A stretch of DNA of 64,000 bases from an uncultured Bacillaceae bacterium (GCA_937925695.1 CALAMD010000129.1:15830-79829); one strand, 5' to 3'; numbered from the stretch's first letter, positions 46,393 to 56,409 are shown. The notes: a model not told the origin generated them from the sequence alone. A program made the numbers and translations.

Positions 46393-48390
46393 GTGGATAC
46401 AACCCAATATTTAGATGTATTTATTGATGAAAGTACGGAGCATCTAGATATTTTGTATAATCAATTGTTACTCTTAGAAAAAAATCCACAAGAAAAAAGT
46501 GTCATAGAAGAAATTTTCCGAGCCGCCCACACGATGAAAGGTATGTCGGCAACGATGGGTTTTGACGATCTTGCCAGTCTAACGCATAATCTAGAAAATG
46601 TGCTCGATGATATTCGTAACGATAAAATCACCGTCCATACCCACATTATTGATGTATTGTTTGCTGCAGTTGATCATTTAAATAGTATGGTCGAAGATTT
46701 AGCTAATGGGGGAGACGGTAAACGGGATATCCAACAAATATTAGTCCAATTAGAAGAGATTACATCAGGGTCTCTAAGTCCATCTACATCAACCATAGAG
46801 TCACAAGCCGACCCAGTTGCGGATGCTTCGGATTTATCTTTGGATGAATTTGAACTAGCAATCTTAGATGAATCAGAAGAACAAGGATATACGAATTATG
46901 AGATCAGCGTCACAATTCGAGAAGACTGCCTTCTTAAAAGTGTTCGTGTTTATATGGTTTTTGAAGCATTAGAAAAATTTGGTGAAGTGATTAAATCAGA
47001 TCCACCAGTTAACGATTTAGAAGAGGAAAAATTTGATCAGTCTTTCGTTGTCCTACTCGTTTCAAAACATGAAGCGAAGGAAATAAGTGATCAAATTAAG
47101 AACATATCGGAAATTGAAGATGTTACTGTTAAGGAATTTTCATTGGCAAATTATCGAACGAAACAGCAAATAGAACTCGATAATGAACAATCGAATCAAG
47201 ATACAAATAACCAAGTCCAAACAAAATCAGCACCAGCACCACGAAAGATGATTAGAGTAAACATTGATCGTCTTGATGCCCTCATGAATTTATTTGAAGA
47301 ATTGATCATTGACAGAGGAAAATTAGAGCAGATTGCATCTGAATTTAATCACGACGAATTGAAAGAAACTGTTGAACATATGCAACGTATCTCAACAGAT
47401 ATGCAAAACGTCATCTTAAATATGCGCATGGTACCGATTAGTCAAGTATTCAATCGTTTTCCTAGTATGATTCGACAAATTGCTCGTGATTTGAATAAAA
47501 ATATTCAGTTAGAAATTATAGGAGCAGAGACAGAACTAGATCGTACGGTCATTGATGAGATTGGTGATCCATTAGTACATTTACTTAGAAACGCAGCTGA
47601 TCATGGGATTGAAATGCCTGAGGAACGAAAGAAAAAAGGAAAAGCTGAAGTAGGGACCATTAAATTACAGGCATATCATAGCGGTAACTTTATCTTCATT
47701 GAAATTGAAGATGATGGCGCTGGAATTAACAAGGAAGCCGTGATTAATAAGGCGATTAGAAACGACATCATTACTGCTGATGAGGCTGAAACATTATCTG
47801 AACAGCAAATATACGATTTATTGATGCATAGTGGTTTTTCCACAACTGATAAAGTGTCTGATCTATCTGGTCGAGGAGTTGGCCTAGATGTTGTGAAAAA
47901 CACAATTGAAACCCTTGGTGGAAGCATAACGATTGAGTCAGAACCCGGTGTAGGCTCTAAATTTTCAATTCAATTACCGTTAACGTTATCAATTATTTCA
48001 GTTTTACTTGTACAATTACAAAAGGAAATTTATGCAATACCATTATCATCGATTATTGAAACTTTAAAAATACCTAAATCAGACATCATAGAGATGCATA
48101 ACAACAAAGTTCTAGATTATCGTGGTAAAGTCGTACCGTTAGTATTTTTAGACAAAGTCTTTTCAGTACCAGATCATGATGAAGAAAGGGATCAAGTTTC
48201 TGTAGTAATTGTTCAACGAGGTAATCAAATCGCTGGTTTAGTCGTTGACTCATTTATTGGTCAACAAGAAATTGTGATTAAATCATTAGGAAATTATTTA
48301 AGGGATATACCAGCTATCTCAGGGGCAACTATTCTTGGTGATGGAAAAGTCGCTCTTATTATCGATGCTAATGCGTTAATTCATTCATAA
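46393..48390 (+). CDS. cheA: Chemotaxis histidine kinase CheA
   Basis: 665-aa sensor kinase. P1 phospho-His46 in AAHTMKGM, P2 CheY/CheB-binding region (about 165-260), P3 dimerisation domain (about 300-365), P4 kinase with HLLRNAADHGIE, DDGAGIN and SGRGVGLDVV, and C-terminal CheW-like P5 (from about 535). GTG 46393 has GGGAGG 8 nt upstream. It phosphorylates the CheY and CheB encoded nearby. Confidence 0.98.
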   Translation: MDTTQYLDVFIDESTEHLDILYNQLLLLEKNPQEKSVIEEIFRAAHTMKGMSATMGFDDLASLTHNLENVLDDIRNDKITVHTHIIDVLFAAVDHLNSMVEDLANGGDGKRDIQQILVQLEEITSGSLSPSTSTIESQADPVADASDLSLDEFELAILDESEEQGYTNYEISVTIREDCLLKSVRVYMVFEALEKFGEVIKSDPPVNDLEEEKFDQSFVVLLVSKHEAKEISDQIKNISEIEDVTVKEFSLANYRTKQQIELDNEQSNQDTNNQVQTKSAPAPRKMIRVNIDRLDALMNLFEELIIDRGKLEQIASEFNHDELKETVEHMQRISTDMQNVILNMRMVPISQVFNRFPSMIRQIARDLNKNIQLEIIGAETELDRTVIDEIGDPLVHLLRNAADHGIEMPEERKKKGKAEVGTIKLQAYHSGNFIFIEIEDDGAGINKEAVINKAIRNDIITADEAETLSEQQIYDLLMHSGFSTTDKVSDLSGRGVGLDVVKNTIETLGGSITIESEPGVGSKFSIQLPLTLSIISVLLVQLQKEIYAIPLSSIIETLKIPKSDIIEMHNNKVLDYRGKVVPLVFLDKVFSVPDHDEERDQVSVVIVQRGNQIAGLVVDSFIGQQEIVIKSLGNYLRDIPAISGATILGDGKVALIIDANALIHS

Positions 48391-48409
48391 TTTTTAAGGA
48401 GGTTTTTAT

Positions 48410-48880
48410 ATGGAGACACAAGCTGTAGAAAATCGTAAAGTAATTGTATTTCAGCTAAATCATGAAGAATATGCAGTATCTGTCGAACAAGTAGGTTCTA
48501 TTGAGCGGATTCAGCCAATAACCCGTGTTCCACAAACAGCAGACTTCGTAAAGGGTGTCATCAATTTAAGAGGTGTCGTTATACCTGTTATTGATTTAAG
48601 AATCCGTTTTGGTCTAGAAGAAATAGAACATACTGATACAACGAGAATTATCATTTTTTATTTGGACGATATGGAAGTTGGCCTCATTGTTGATGTCGCA
48701 AATGACGTCGTTGATATCCCAGAAAATATTATTGAACCACCGCCAGAAGTTGTTGGTACTGTTCATGTTGATTATATTGAAGGAGTAGCTAAATTAGGCG
48801 ATCGGTTATTAATTTTACTAGACTTACAAAAAGTACTAACGACAGATGAAATTGAGCATTTAAAGAAAGTAGAAGGTTAA
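48410..48880 (+). CDS. cheW: Chemotaxis adaptor protein CheW
   Basis: 156-aa adaptor joining CheA to receptors. The CheW fold signatures are FQLNHEEYAVSVEQVGSIER, ITRVPQTADFVKGVINLRG and VIPVIDLRIRFG. AAGGAGG precedes the ATG by 9 nt. It follows cheA after 19 bp. Confidence 0.98.
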   Translation: METQAVENRKVIVFQLNHEEYAVSVEQVGSIERIQPITRVPQTADFVKGVINLRGVVIPVIDLRIRFGLEEIEHTDTTRIIIFYLDDMEVGLIVDVANDVVDIPENIIEPPPEVVGTVHVDYIEGVAKLGDRLLILLDLQKVLTTDEIEHLKKVEG

Positions 48881-48886
48881 TCGCCG

Positions 48887-49519
48887 ATGAAAAGTTACGA
48901 ATTTTCTAGCGAACAGCTAGATGTATTAAGAGAAATAGGGAATATTGGAGCGGGTAATGCAGCCACATCGATGTCCGAATTGATTAATAAAAGGGTACAT
49001 ATGGATGTACCTTCTGTCAATATAGTTACCTTCGATGAAATGACAGAAATTGTAGGTGGACCTGAACAATTAATAGTCGCCATGTACTTTAGAATTCATG
49101 GCGAAACCCCAGCTTCTGTTTATTTCATCTTGACGATTGAGGAAGCAGAGTCATTGGTTAAACATATGATCCCAGATCAATCTATTGATCTGTTAAATGA
49201 ACAACCAAATGAAATGGTCATTTCGGCATTAAAAGAGGTTGGTAATATTATGACCGGATCCTATTTAACAGCACTTTCCGATTTTATGAATGTTAATTTG
49301 CAATCATCCATACCTTATTTAAACATTGACATGGCTGGAGCCTTGTTAACAGCTGGTTTAATTGAATTGTTACACATATCTGATTATGTCATCGTGATTG
49401 ATACAGAAATTAAACAGGATCAGACAAATAATGGATTAAAAGGCCACTTCTTTTTACTTCCTGATTTAGATTCATTTCCAAAAATTTTTCAGGCCTTAGG
49501 AATTCATAGCAATGGATAA
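48887..49519 (+). CDS. cheC: CheY-P phosphatase CheC
   Basis: 210-aa phosphatase with both active motifs: REIGNIGAGNAATSMSEL (about 14-31) and KEVGNIMTGSYLTALSDF (about 115-132). It works with CheD in the adaptation system of Bacilli. ATG 48887 has only a weak GAAGG upstream within the cheW end, suggesting coupling. It overlaps cheD by 8 bp. Confidence 0.97.
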   Translation: MKSYEFSSEQLDVLREIGNIGAGNAATSMSELINKRVHMDVPSVNIVTFDEMTEIVGGPEQLIVAMYFRIHGETPASVYFILTIEEAESLVKHMIPDQSIDLLNEQPNEMVISALKEVGNIMTGSYLTALSDFMNVNLQSSIPYLNIDMAGALLTAGLIELLHISDYVIVIDTEIKQDQTNNGLKGHFFLLPDLDSFPKIFQALGIHSNG

Positions 49520-50006
49520 AGCAAAAACAATTGTTAACGTCGGCATATCAGATCTAAACGTAGTTAAGGCTCCAAACGTTATTCGAACGTCAGGATTAGG
49601 ATCTTGCGTTGGCGTGGTCATTTACGATCTATACGAAAAAGTAGCCGGATTAGCCCATATTATGTTACCAGACTCAAAGTTTTCTCGACAAGCTAATTTT
49701 AACCCATATAAATATGCAGATACAGCTATCCCTATACTCATTGAAAAATTATATTCATTAGGAGCAAGGGCGAATTTATTGCAAGCTAAATTGGCTGGTG
49801 GATCGCAAATGTTTCAATTTTCCGACTCCGATGTGATGCGAATTGGTCCCCGCAATGTTGAAGCTGTTAAATATATTTTAAAAGAAGAACGAATTCCTAT
49901 TATCTCGAAGGATGTAGGCGGAAATAGAGGAAGAACGATAGAATTTGATCCAAGGACAGGTTTATTAATGGTAAGGTCTGTAAATCAGGAACCCTTCTAT
50001 ATATAA
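49512..50006 (+). CDS. cheD: Chemoreceptor glutamine deamidase CheD
   Basis: 164-aa deamidase that also stimulates CheC. Catalytic Cys lies in SGLGSCVGVVIYD (about 27-39) and His in GLAHIMLP. KLAGGSQMF completes the site. Overlap with cheC fits their complex. It is followed by sigD after 26 bp. Confidence 0.97.
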   Translation: MDKAKTIVNVGISDLNVVKAPNVIRTSGLGSCVGVVIYDLYEKVAGLAHIMLPDSKFSRQANFNPYKYADTAIPILIEKLYSLGARANLLQAKLAGGSQMFQFSDSDVMRIGPRNVEAVKYILKEERIPIISKDVGGNRGRTIEFDPRTGLLMVRSVNQEPFYI

Positions 50007-50032
50007 ATGGTATATATTAAGAAAGGAGAGGA

Positions 50033-50833
50033 GTGAGTAAAATTTCTGATCATCATTCTTCTCTTGACACAGAAGAAATTTTGTGGAAGAAATGGAAAAA
50101 CGAAAATGACGAACAAGCAGCGAATGAGTTGGTCCGTAGCTATATGTATCTTGTAACCTATCATGTTGATAGGATATCAGTAAACTTACCTAGGAATGTA
50201 AGCCGAGATGATTTGGAAAGTTTTGCCTTCATGGGATTGTTTGATGCGATTAAAAAATTTGAGCCAGAACGAGAATTGAAATTCGATACATATGCTTCTT
50301 TTCGAATTAGAGGATCAATTATTGATGGTTTAAGAAAAGAAGATTGGCTACCTCGTTCTTTACGGGAAAAAGCGAAACAAATTGAAGACATTTCGCATCA
50401 GTTAGAACAAAAATTGCAACGCACACCTAACTCTACAGAAATCGCTGAACATCTCGATATGAAAGCAGAAGAAGTAGAAGCAATTATGAATGCTTCGCTC
50501 TTTGCCAATGTTTTATCCATCGATGGGAAACGCCATCATGAACTCAATGAACATGATGAAGAAATGGCTTTTAATATACCAGATGAAGACGCTTTGGATC
50601 CAGATGAACTTGTGGTAAATAAGGAAGTCCAAGAAATACTTGTAGAAAAAATTAAAAAATTAAATAAAAATGAACAATTGGTCGTCAGTCTCTTTTATTA
50701 TGATGGTTTAACGATGACAGAAATAGGGGAAGTTCTAGACTTAACGACTTCAAGAATATCACAAATTCATAAAAGTGCTATTTTTAAATTAAGAAAAGCC
50801 TTGAGCAAGTTACATTTTGAGTATCAAATCTAG
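50033..50833 (+). CDS. sigD: Motility sigma factor SigD (FliA/WhiG family)
   Basis: 266-aa sigma-28 type factor that directs flagellin, stator, autolysin and chemoreceptor genes. Region 2 (SRDDLESFAFMGLFDAIKKFEPERELKFDTYASFRIRGSIIDGLRKEDWLPR, e.g. TYASFRIRGSI), region 3 and region 4 (LVVSLFYYDGLTMTEIGEVLDLTTSRISQIHKSAI, e.g. LTTSRISQIH) are clear. GTG 50033 follows AAAGGAGAGG. Its position near the operon end fits the distance-dependent expression known in B. subtilis. Confidence 0.97.
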   Translation: MSKISDHHSSLDTEEILWKKWKNENDEQAANELVRSYMYLVTYHVDRISVNLPRNVSRDDLESFAFMGLFDAIKKFEPERELKFDTYASFRIRGSIIDGLRKEDWLPRSLREKAKQIEDISHQLEQKLQRTPNSTEIAEHLDMKAEEVEAIMNASLFANVLSIDGKRHHELNEHDEEMAFNIPDEDALDPDELVVNKEVQEILVEKIKKLNKNEQLVVSLFYYDGLTMTEIGEVLDLTTSRISQIHKSAIFKLRKALSKLHFEYQI

Positions 50834-50867
50834 CTTCTTCTGAGTAAATCTAGGAGGATGAAGAGCG

Positions 50868-52241
50868 TTGCCTGAAATAGAGCTAAAAGAGTATTATACA
50901 GTTGCCATTTCCAGTGACCGTATGTCAGCAGAAATTCATTGTGAAAAAATACCAAAACGAAGTGACAAACCAATTCCGACAGAAGTGATTTACGAGTTTT
51001 TAAAGGAGCATCACGTTCAGTTTGGTATTGATGATCAAGTCGTTGAGAAACTAAGTCAGCATCAGTTTACCTTAGCTGATTTTCCTTTAACCATTGCTCA
51101 AGGCAGGCCGCCAGAACAAGGAAAGGACGGGACCATCACATATGCATTTAATACAAGCTTGGAAGTTGATCGTGATTTAACTTGGAACTTCCGTGATGTG
51201 ATGAGAATTCCTTCAGTTGAAAATGGACAAAAATTAGCGACAATAACCTTACCTACACAAGGACAAGACGGAATGAATGTACTCGGCGTTCCAATCAAAG
51301 CCAAGCCAGGCAGGCCTGTGCCAACAAAGGCAGGAAAAAACGTCCGATTTGATGAACAGGATTTGACGTTTTATGCTATGATTGAAGGACAAGTGAGTGC
51401 TACAGAACAACGAATATCGGTCTATCCATTATATGAAGTGAATGAAACGTTATCGATGAAAACGGGAAATTTAGATTTTGTTGGATCGATCGTTATTAGA
51501 GGGGATGTACCAACAGGATATACGGTAAAAGCAAAAGGTGATATCAAGATCTTTGGAATTGTTGAAGCTGCTCATGTTATCGCAGGTGGTTCTGTCTATG
51601 TATCTGAAGGTTTAGCCGGCTTACAAAAGGGTATGATTCAAGCAGGTGAAGATGTTCATATTGGTTATATAAACCAAGGGACTGTTGAAGTAGGCAACTC
51701 TTTGTTTGTTGAAAATTCAATCATTCATAGTCATATTACAGCCAACAATGACATTTTTTGCCAGAGAGGTAATATCATCGGTGGCTCATTATCCGCAGGA
51801 AAAGTCATTGAAGCAAAAGATATTGGTAATCGGATGAGTACAGAAACGAACATCAGTTTAGGTATTAGTCAATCTATTCATGAGGAAATGACCAATCTGC
51901 AGGAGCAGAAAAAACAATTGCTCCATACGTTAGAAAAACTAAACCTGCTTGGTAAAAGGCTCGAGCAAAGTCAATTAGATGGAAAAGGTAGAATCACTTT
52001 GTTAAGACAAAGAAATTCTAAACGTCAAACAGAAGAACAAATAGCGGAAATTGATGAGAAACTTGCGACCTTAAACGCCTATTTGGGTGACGAAACAGAG
52101 GCAAAACTTATTGTTAGAAACAACCTGTATCCAAACGTTAACATAGCATTTGGAAAATATAATTTTAAAGTCGATCGCTTATATAATCGTGTTCATGTTA
52201 CATCAGATCATAAAGAAATAATCATTCGTCCTTTTGATTAA
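50868..52241 (+). CDS. DUF342/FapA family protein
   Basis: 457-aa protein with a polymer-binding-like N-terminal part (about 1-160), a Gly/Val-rich right-handed beta-helix (about 175-320, e.g. GSIVIRGDVPTGYTVKAKGD, GTVEVGNSLF) and a C-terminal coiled coil (about 335-410). FapA is a flagellar assembly/polarity factor in Vibrio. In Bacilli the function is unproven. It is inserted between sigD and swrB, where B. subtilis has no such gene. TTG 50868 follows AGGAGGATGAAG. Confidence 0.85.
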   Translation: MPEIELKEYYTVAISSDRMSAEIHCEKIPKRSDKPIPTEVIYEFLKEHHVQFGIDDQVVEKLSQHQFTLADFPLTIAQGRPPEQGKDGTITYAFNTSLEVDRDLTWNFRDVMRIPSVENGQKLATITLPTQGQDGMNVLGVPIKAKPGRPVPTKAGKNVRFDEQDLTFYAMIEGQVSATEQRISVYPLYEVNETLSMKTGNLDFVGSIVIRGDVPTGYTVKAKGDIKIFGIVEAAHVIAGGSVYVSEGLAGLQKGMIQAGEDVHIGYINQGTVEVGNSLFVENSIIHSHITANNDIFCQRGNIIGGSLSAGKVIEAKDIGNRMSTETNISLGISQSIHEEMTNLQEQKKQLLHTLEKLNLLGKRLEQSQLDGKGRITLLRQRNSKRQTEEQIAEIDEKLATLNAYLGDETEAKLIVRNNLYPNVNIAFGKYNFKVDRLYNRVHVTSDHKEIIIRPFD

Positions 52242-52265
52242 TTACGAATGAAGGAAGTGAGCATT

Positions 52266-52580
52266 GTGAGTTGGAAATCCGTAGAAATGCAGGTGGCACT
52301 TCCAAGAACACAAGAAGCAGGAAAACTTCAAGATGAGCTATCGAGACACAATCAACGATTCCAAGAGTCACTTGCAGCACAACAATTAAAACAAGAAGAT
52401 ATTAAAAGACAACAAGTGAATGATTTACAGGAATCAGCAAAAGCCGAAATCAAGGATGAACAAAAAGAGGAAAGTGAGTCTTCTTTTTCAAAAAAACAAC
52501 TGAAATCAACAGAAAAGAAAGAAAAAGTAGAACCAGTTGATCATCCTTATTTAGGTAACCAAATTGATTATAGTGGATAG
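52266..52580 (+). CDS. Small charged protein of unknown function in the sigD-swrB interval
   Basis: 104-aa hydrophilic, mostly helical protein. The N-terminal part (SVEMQVALPRTQEAGKLQDEL) looks conserved-like. The rest is rich in Gln, Lys and Glu, and the end is DHPYLGNQIDYSG. GTG 52266 with AAGGAAGTGAG about 6 nt upstream is preferred over ATG 52248. I do not recognise a named family. Context suggests motility accessory function. Confidence 0.7.
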   Translation: MSWKSVEMQVALPRTQEAGKLQDELSRHNQRFQESLAAQQLKQEDIKRQQVNDLQESAKAEIKDEQKEESESSFSKKQLKSTEKKEKVEPVDHPYLGNQIDYSG

Positions 52581-52593
52581 TAGGGATTTATTA

Positions 52594-53037
52594 ATGACTT
52601 CTTTCTTATTAACCATAAGTTTTTTGCTTCATCTAATTTCTATCATTGCCATATTTTTCTTATTTCACCAATTATCACAACTAAGAAACACCTATATGAC
52701 TGAAGTAAGTGAAATTTTTGAGCGTTATTTAGCAGAAATACGTGAGGAAAACGAACGGTTAATGAATGATCTCAATCAGAATAAACAAGAACAAATACCA
52801 ATATCTGAACCAGACTCAGCACCTAAAGAGGAACCTAAAGAATTAGAACTTCCTCCCTTTGCAAATAAGCAATTGTCTGAAACCGAAGACAAAGTCGAAA
52901 CATCTTTACAAGCTCAAATTCTTCAGTTATATGAACAAGGTCTAACGATAGACCAAATTGCTAAACAATTGAATTGTGGTAAAACAGAGGCAGAATTGAT
53001 TATTAACTTCCATCAGAAAAAAGTAGATAAAGCTTGA
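52594..53037 (+). CDS. swrB: SwrB-like swarming protein (DUF6115)
   Basis: 147-aa protein with an N-terminal transmembrane helix (about 3-26, Leu/Ile/Phe-rich), a short coiled coil (about 30-70), an acidic Pro/Glu-rich linker and a C-terminal helix-turn-helix-like motif LYEQGLTIDQIAKQLNCGKTEAEL. In B. subtilis SwrB (YlxL), in the same place before rpsB, activates flagellar export assembly. ATG 52594 has AGGGA 7 nt upstream. Homology is structural and positional, so moderate. Confidence 0.78.
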   Translation: MTSFLLTISFLLHLISIIAIFFLFHQLSQLRNTYMTEVSEIFERYLAEIREENERLMNDLNQNKQEQIPISEPDSAPKEEPKELELPPFANKQLSETEDKVETSLQAQILQLYEQGLTIDQIAKQLNCGKTEAELIINFHQKKVDKA

Positions 53038-53115
53038 TTGCCTCGAGGGCATGTGATATATTTATTTTTGGTATAAACACAATGTATAGTGTTTTACATT
53101 ACACACATTCAGTGA

Positions 53116-53151
53116 TTTGTATGTATGGTGCCTGTTTGGTTTTCATACAAA
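53116..53151 (+). ncRNA. Hairpin in the rpsB leader
   Basis: TTTGTATG (53116-53123) pairs perfectly with CATACAAA (53144-53151) around a 20-nt loop in the 156-bp swrB-rpsB gap. A smaller inverted repeat AATGTA/TACATT (53081-53100) lies upstream. Position suggests an autoregulatory S2 leader, but no consensus was checked. A clear promoter could not be assigned. Confidence 0.4.
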
Positions 53152-53193
53152 AATGATCTGGATGGAGGAATAAAACCAATAGGAGGAAAACAA

Positions 53194-54033
53194 ATGTCAG
53201 TCATTTCAATGAAGCAATTACTTGAGGCTGGTGTTCATTTTGGGCATCAGACACGTCGTTGGAATCCAAAGATGAAAAAATACATCTTCACGGAAAGAAA
53301 CGGCATCTATATTATTGATTTACAAAAAACCGTAAAAATGGTGAATGTCGCTTACAAATATGTAAGAGATTTAGCTGCTGAAGGTGGCACCATTTTATTT
53401 GTTGGTACGAAGAAACAAGCACAGGATTCCGTCAGGGAAGAAGCTACTCGTGCAGGCATGTTTTACGTAAATCAACGTTGGTTAGGTGGTACGTTAACGA
53501 ACTTTAAAACAATTCGTTCACGTGTTAATCGCCTAAATGAAATCGAGCGTATGGAAGAAGACGGTACGTTTGATGTTTTACCTAAAAAAGAAGTTGTTGA
53601 TTTATTAAGAGAAAAAGATCGTCTCCTTAAATTCTTAGGCGGTATTCGGGACATGGATAAATTACCTGATGCCCTATTTGTTATCGATCCTCGAAAAGAA
53701 AGAATTGCGATTGCTGAAGCAAGAAAATTAAACATACCAATTATCGGTATTGTTGACACTAACTGTGATCCAGATGAAATAGATTATGTCATTCCAGCTA
53801 ATGACGATGCGATTCGTGCGGTCAGACTATTAACTTCAAAAATTGCTGATGCAGTACTCGAGGGTAAACAAGGCGAAGCAACTGCTGAAGTAGAAAGCAA
53901 CGAAAAAGATGCTGATCAGGATAAAGCTGATAACAAACCGGCTGAAACTGAACAGATTGAAGCGGCAGAAGCAACAGAGGAAGACAATCAAGAAGAAACT
54001 GCCGAGGTTGAAACAGAAGTAAATAATGAATAA
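53194..54033 (+). CDS. rpsB: 30S ribosomal protein S2, with long acidic tail
   Basis: 279-aa protein. The conserved body is present: [27 protein letters not shown] (parts: [15 protein letters not shown]), [25 protein letters not shown] and [13 protein letters not shown]. subtilis S2 has about 246 residues. Here residues from about 225 form a Glu/Ala/Asp-rich tail without hydrophobic content. AGGAGGAAAAC precedes ATG 53194. An intrinsic terminator follows, so tsf is partly uncoupled. Confidence 0.97.
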   Translation: MSVISMKQLLEAGVHFGHQTRRWNPKMKKYIFTERNGIYIIDLQKTVKMVNVAYKYVRDLAAEGGTILFVGTKKQAQDSVREEATRAGMFYVNQRWLGGTLTNFKTIRSRVNRLNEIERMEEDGTFDVLPKKEVVDLLREKDRLLKFLGGIRDMDKLPDALFVIDPRKERIAIAEARKLNIPIIGIVDTNCDPDEIDYVIPANDDAIRAVRLLTSKIADAVLEGKQGEATAEVESNEKDADQDKADNKPAETEQIEAAEATEEDNQEETAEVETEVNNE

Positions 54034-54046
54034 ATGGTAAAGGATA

Positions 54047-54080
54047 GGTGATAAGGGGATATGCCTTTATCACCTTTTTT
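54047..54080 (+). terminator. Terminator/attenuator between rpsB and tsf
   Basis: GGTGATAAGG pairs with CC(T)TTATCACC (one bulged base), followed by six Ts. It could lower tsf relative to rpsB. Confidence 0.75.
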
Positions 54081-54132
54081 ACAGAAGAATATCTTCTACT
54101 AAAGATGGTAAATTTATAATAGGAGGATAAAA

Positions 54133-55020
54133 ATGGCTATTACTGCAAAAATGGTTAAAGAATTACGTGAAAAAACAGGTGCTGGTATGATGGACTGTAA
54201 AAAAGCACTGGAAGAAACAAATGGAAATATGGAAGATGCAATTGATTACTTACGTAAAACTGGCGTAGCCCAAGCAGCTAAAAAGGCTGATCGTATAGCA
54301 GCTGAAGGCTCTACTTATATTAAAGTTTCTGATAATCGTGCTGTTTTATTAGAAGTAAATTGTGAAACAGACTTTGTAACTAAAAATGACTTATTCCAAA
54401 AGTTACTCGTTGAATTAGCTGATCACATTATTGAACATCAGCCAAACACTGTTGAAGAGGCTTTAGGACAAAAGTTTAATGGTGGCGAAGATACAGTTGA
54501 AGGCCATATTAATTCTGCCATTGCAACAATTGGTGAAAAAATTTCACTACGTCGTTTTAGCTTGTTAGAAAAGACAGACAATGATGTATTTGGTTCATAC
54601 TTGCATATGGAAGGTAGAATTGGTGCCCTTGTTCTACTTGAAGGATCAGCTGATGAAGAAGTAGCTAAAAATGTTGCAATGCATGTAGCTGCAATTAATC
54701 CAAACTATGTATCCCGGGATGAAGTGCCTGAAGATGTCGTCAATCGTGAGCGTGACGTGTTAAAAAGCCAAGCACTTGCAGAAGGAAAACCAGAACATAT
54801 TGTCGAGAAAATGGTTGAAGGTCGCTTGAACAAGTTTTTTGAAGAAATTTGTTTGCTTGACCAAAGCTATGTAAAAGATCCTGATCTAAAAGTTAAAAAG
54901 TATCTTGATGATAACGGAGCAACAGTCAAAAACATGGTAAGATATGAAGTAGGCGAAGGAATGGAAAAACGCGAAGAAAACTTTGCTGAAGAAGTAATGG
55001 GACAAATTAAAAATAAATAA
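54133..55020 (+). CDS. tsf: Elongation factor Ts
   Basis: 295-aa nucleotide exchange factor for EF-Tu. N-terminal UBA-like domain with [21 protein letters not shown] (read [13 protein letters not shown]), [13 protein letters not shown], and the TDFV motif in [11 protein letters not shown] that inserts near the EF-Tu Mg site. AGGAGG precedes the ATG by 7 nt. It follows rpsB as in nearly all bacteria. Confidence 0.98.
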   Translation: MAITAKMVKELREKTGAGMMDCKKALEETNGNMEDAIDYLRKTGVAQAAKKADRIAAEGSTYIKVSDNRAVLLEVNCETDFVTKNDLFQKLLVELADHIIEHQPNTVEEALGQKFNGGEDTVEGHINSAIATIGEKISLRRFSLLEKTDNDVFGSYLHMEGRIGALVLLEGSADEEVAKNVAMHVAAINPNYVSRDEVPEDVVNRERDVLKSQALAEGKPEHIVEKMVEGRLNKFFEEICLLDQSYVKDPDLKVKKYLDDNGATVKNMVRYEVGEGMEKREENFAEEVMGQIKNK

Positions 55021-55027
55021 ATGAGAC

Positions 55028-55054
55028 AGGGAGCACTGATGTGTTCCCTATTTC
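55028..55054 (+). terminator. Weak terminator-like hairpin between tsf and pyrH
   Basis: AGGGAGCAC pairs with GTGTTCCCT (one G-T pair) across TGAT, followed by only ATTTCT. Likely partial termination. Confidence 0.4.
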
Positions 55055-55099
55055 TAAAGTAAAAAGCTGATAATTACAATGATTTTATAGGAGGGTACT

Positions 55100-55822
55100 A
55101 TGTCAACCGCACGTTACCGAAGAATTGTATTAAAACTAAGTGGTGAAGCATTAAGTGGAAAACAAGGCTATGGTATCGATCCTGACATTATTCATTCAAT
55201 TGCCAAACAAATAAAAGAAATTGTAGAATTAGGCGTTGAAATCGCGGTTGTTGTCGGAGGCGGCAATATATGGCGAGGTAAAACTGGTAGTGAAATGGGC
55301 ATGGATCGAGCTACAGCTGATTATATGGGAATGCTGGCCACAGTGATGAACTCTCTCGCCCTTCAAGATAGTTTGGAAATGATAGGTATCCCAACACGTG
55401 TTCAAACATCCATTGAAATGAGGCAAGTCGCTGAACCATATATTAGAAGAAAAGCGATTCGACATTTAGAGAAGAAACGCGTCGTTATTTTTGCGGCTGG
55501 AACAGGTAACCCGTATTTCTCAACAGATACAACAGCGGCTTTAAGGGCAGCCGAAATTGAAGCAGAAGTGATCCTTATGGCTAAAAACAATGTCGATGGC
55601 GTCTATTCGGATGATCCTAAAGTCAATAAGAATGCTAAAAAATATACTGATATTACATACATGGAAATGTTAAATGAAAGCTTAGGTGTCATGGATTCAA
55701 CTGCATCGTCATTATGTATGGATAATAATATTCCATTAATTGTGTTTTCCATAACAGAAGAAGGAAATATTAAAAGAGTTGTCCAAGGCGAGGCTATTGG
55801 AACAACTATAAGGGGAGAATGA
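55100..55822 (+). CDS. pyrH: Uridylate kinase (UMP kinase)
   Basis: 240-aa enzyme that converts UMP to UDP with ATP for pyrimidine nucleotide synthesis. Amino-acid-kinase fold with [53 protein letters not shown] and [18 protein letters not shown] precedes the ATG. It lies two bases before frr; the pair is widely conserved. Confidence 0.98.
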   Translation: MSTARYRRIVLKLSGEALSGKQGYGIDPDIIHSIAKQIKEIVELGVEIAVVVGGGNIWRGKTGSEMGMDRATADYMGMLATVMNSLALQDSLEMIGIPTRVQTSIEMRQVAEPYIRRKAIRHLEKKRVVIFAAGTGNPYFSTDTTAALRAAEIEAEVILMAKNNVDGVYSDDPKVNKNAKKYTDITYMEMLNESLGVMDSTASSLCMDNNIPLIVFSITEEGNIKRVVQGEAIGTTIRGE

Positions 55823-55824
55823 CT

Positions 55825-56382
55825 ATGACAGCGAATATAATGAAGGATTTGCGTGAAAAAATGCAACTTGCTGTTCAAGCATTTACGAGAAATTTAGCCA
55901 CGGTCAGAGCTGGTCGAGCCAATCCAAGTATTCTCGACAGCATTTTTGTTGACTATTACGGTGCATCTACACCACTTAATCAGTTAGCTAATGTTACCGC
56001 ACCTGAAGCTCGATTGCTCGTCATTACACCATACGATAAAACAGCGATTGATGAAATTGAAAAAGCCATCTTAAAAGCTGATATTGGATTAACCCCATCT
56101 AATGATGGTGATTTGATCAGAATTAATATTCCACCATTGACAGAAGAAAGACGTAAGGAATTAGTAAAAGTAGTTGGAAAGTATACGGAAGAAGCGCGTA
56201 TTCGTGTGAGAAATATTCGTCGTGAAGCCAATGATCAATTAAGAAAATTAGAAAAAGATGGCGAGTTAACAGAAGACGAGTTACGAAATGCTGAAGGTGA
56301 TGTTCAAAAAGAAACAGATCGCTTTATTGAAGAAATAGAGGATCTCGCAAAACAAAAAGAAGTAGAGATTATGGAAGTATAA
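55825..56382 (+). CDS. frr: Ribosome recycling factor
   Basis: 185-aa tRNA-shaped factor that splits post-termination ribosomes with EF-G. Conserved: [44 protein letters not shown] and [17 protein letters not shown] 55825 has GGGGAG 7 nt upstream; ATG 55819 is too near. A strong terminator follows. Confidence 0.98.
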   Translation: MTANIMKDLREKMQLAVQAFTRNLATVRAGRANPSILDSIFVDYYGASTPLNQLANVTAPEARLLVITPYDKTAIDEIEKAILKADIGLTPSNDGDLIRINIPPLTEERRKELVKVVGKYTEEARIRVRNIRREANDQLRKLEKDGELTEDELRNAEGDVQKETDRFIEEIEDLAKQKEVEIMEV

Positions 56383-56409
56383 TGCCGTTTGCTTTACGCA
56401 AAACGTTAG

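Noticed and set aside
54111..54120. TATAAT just before the tsf ribosome binding site
   Set aside because: A start from it would fall inside or after the ribosome binding site, and there is no -35 element. Chance match in AT-rich DNA.
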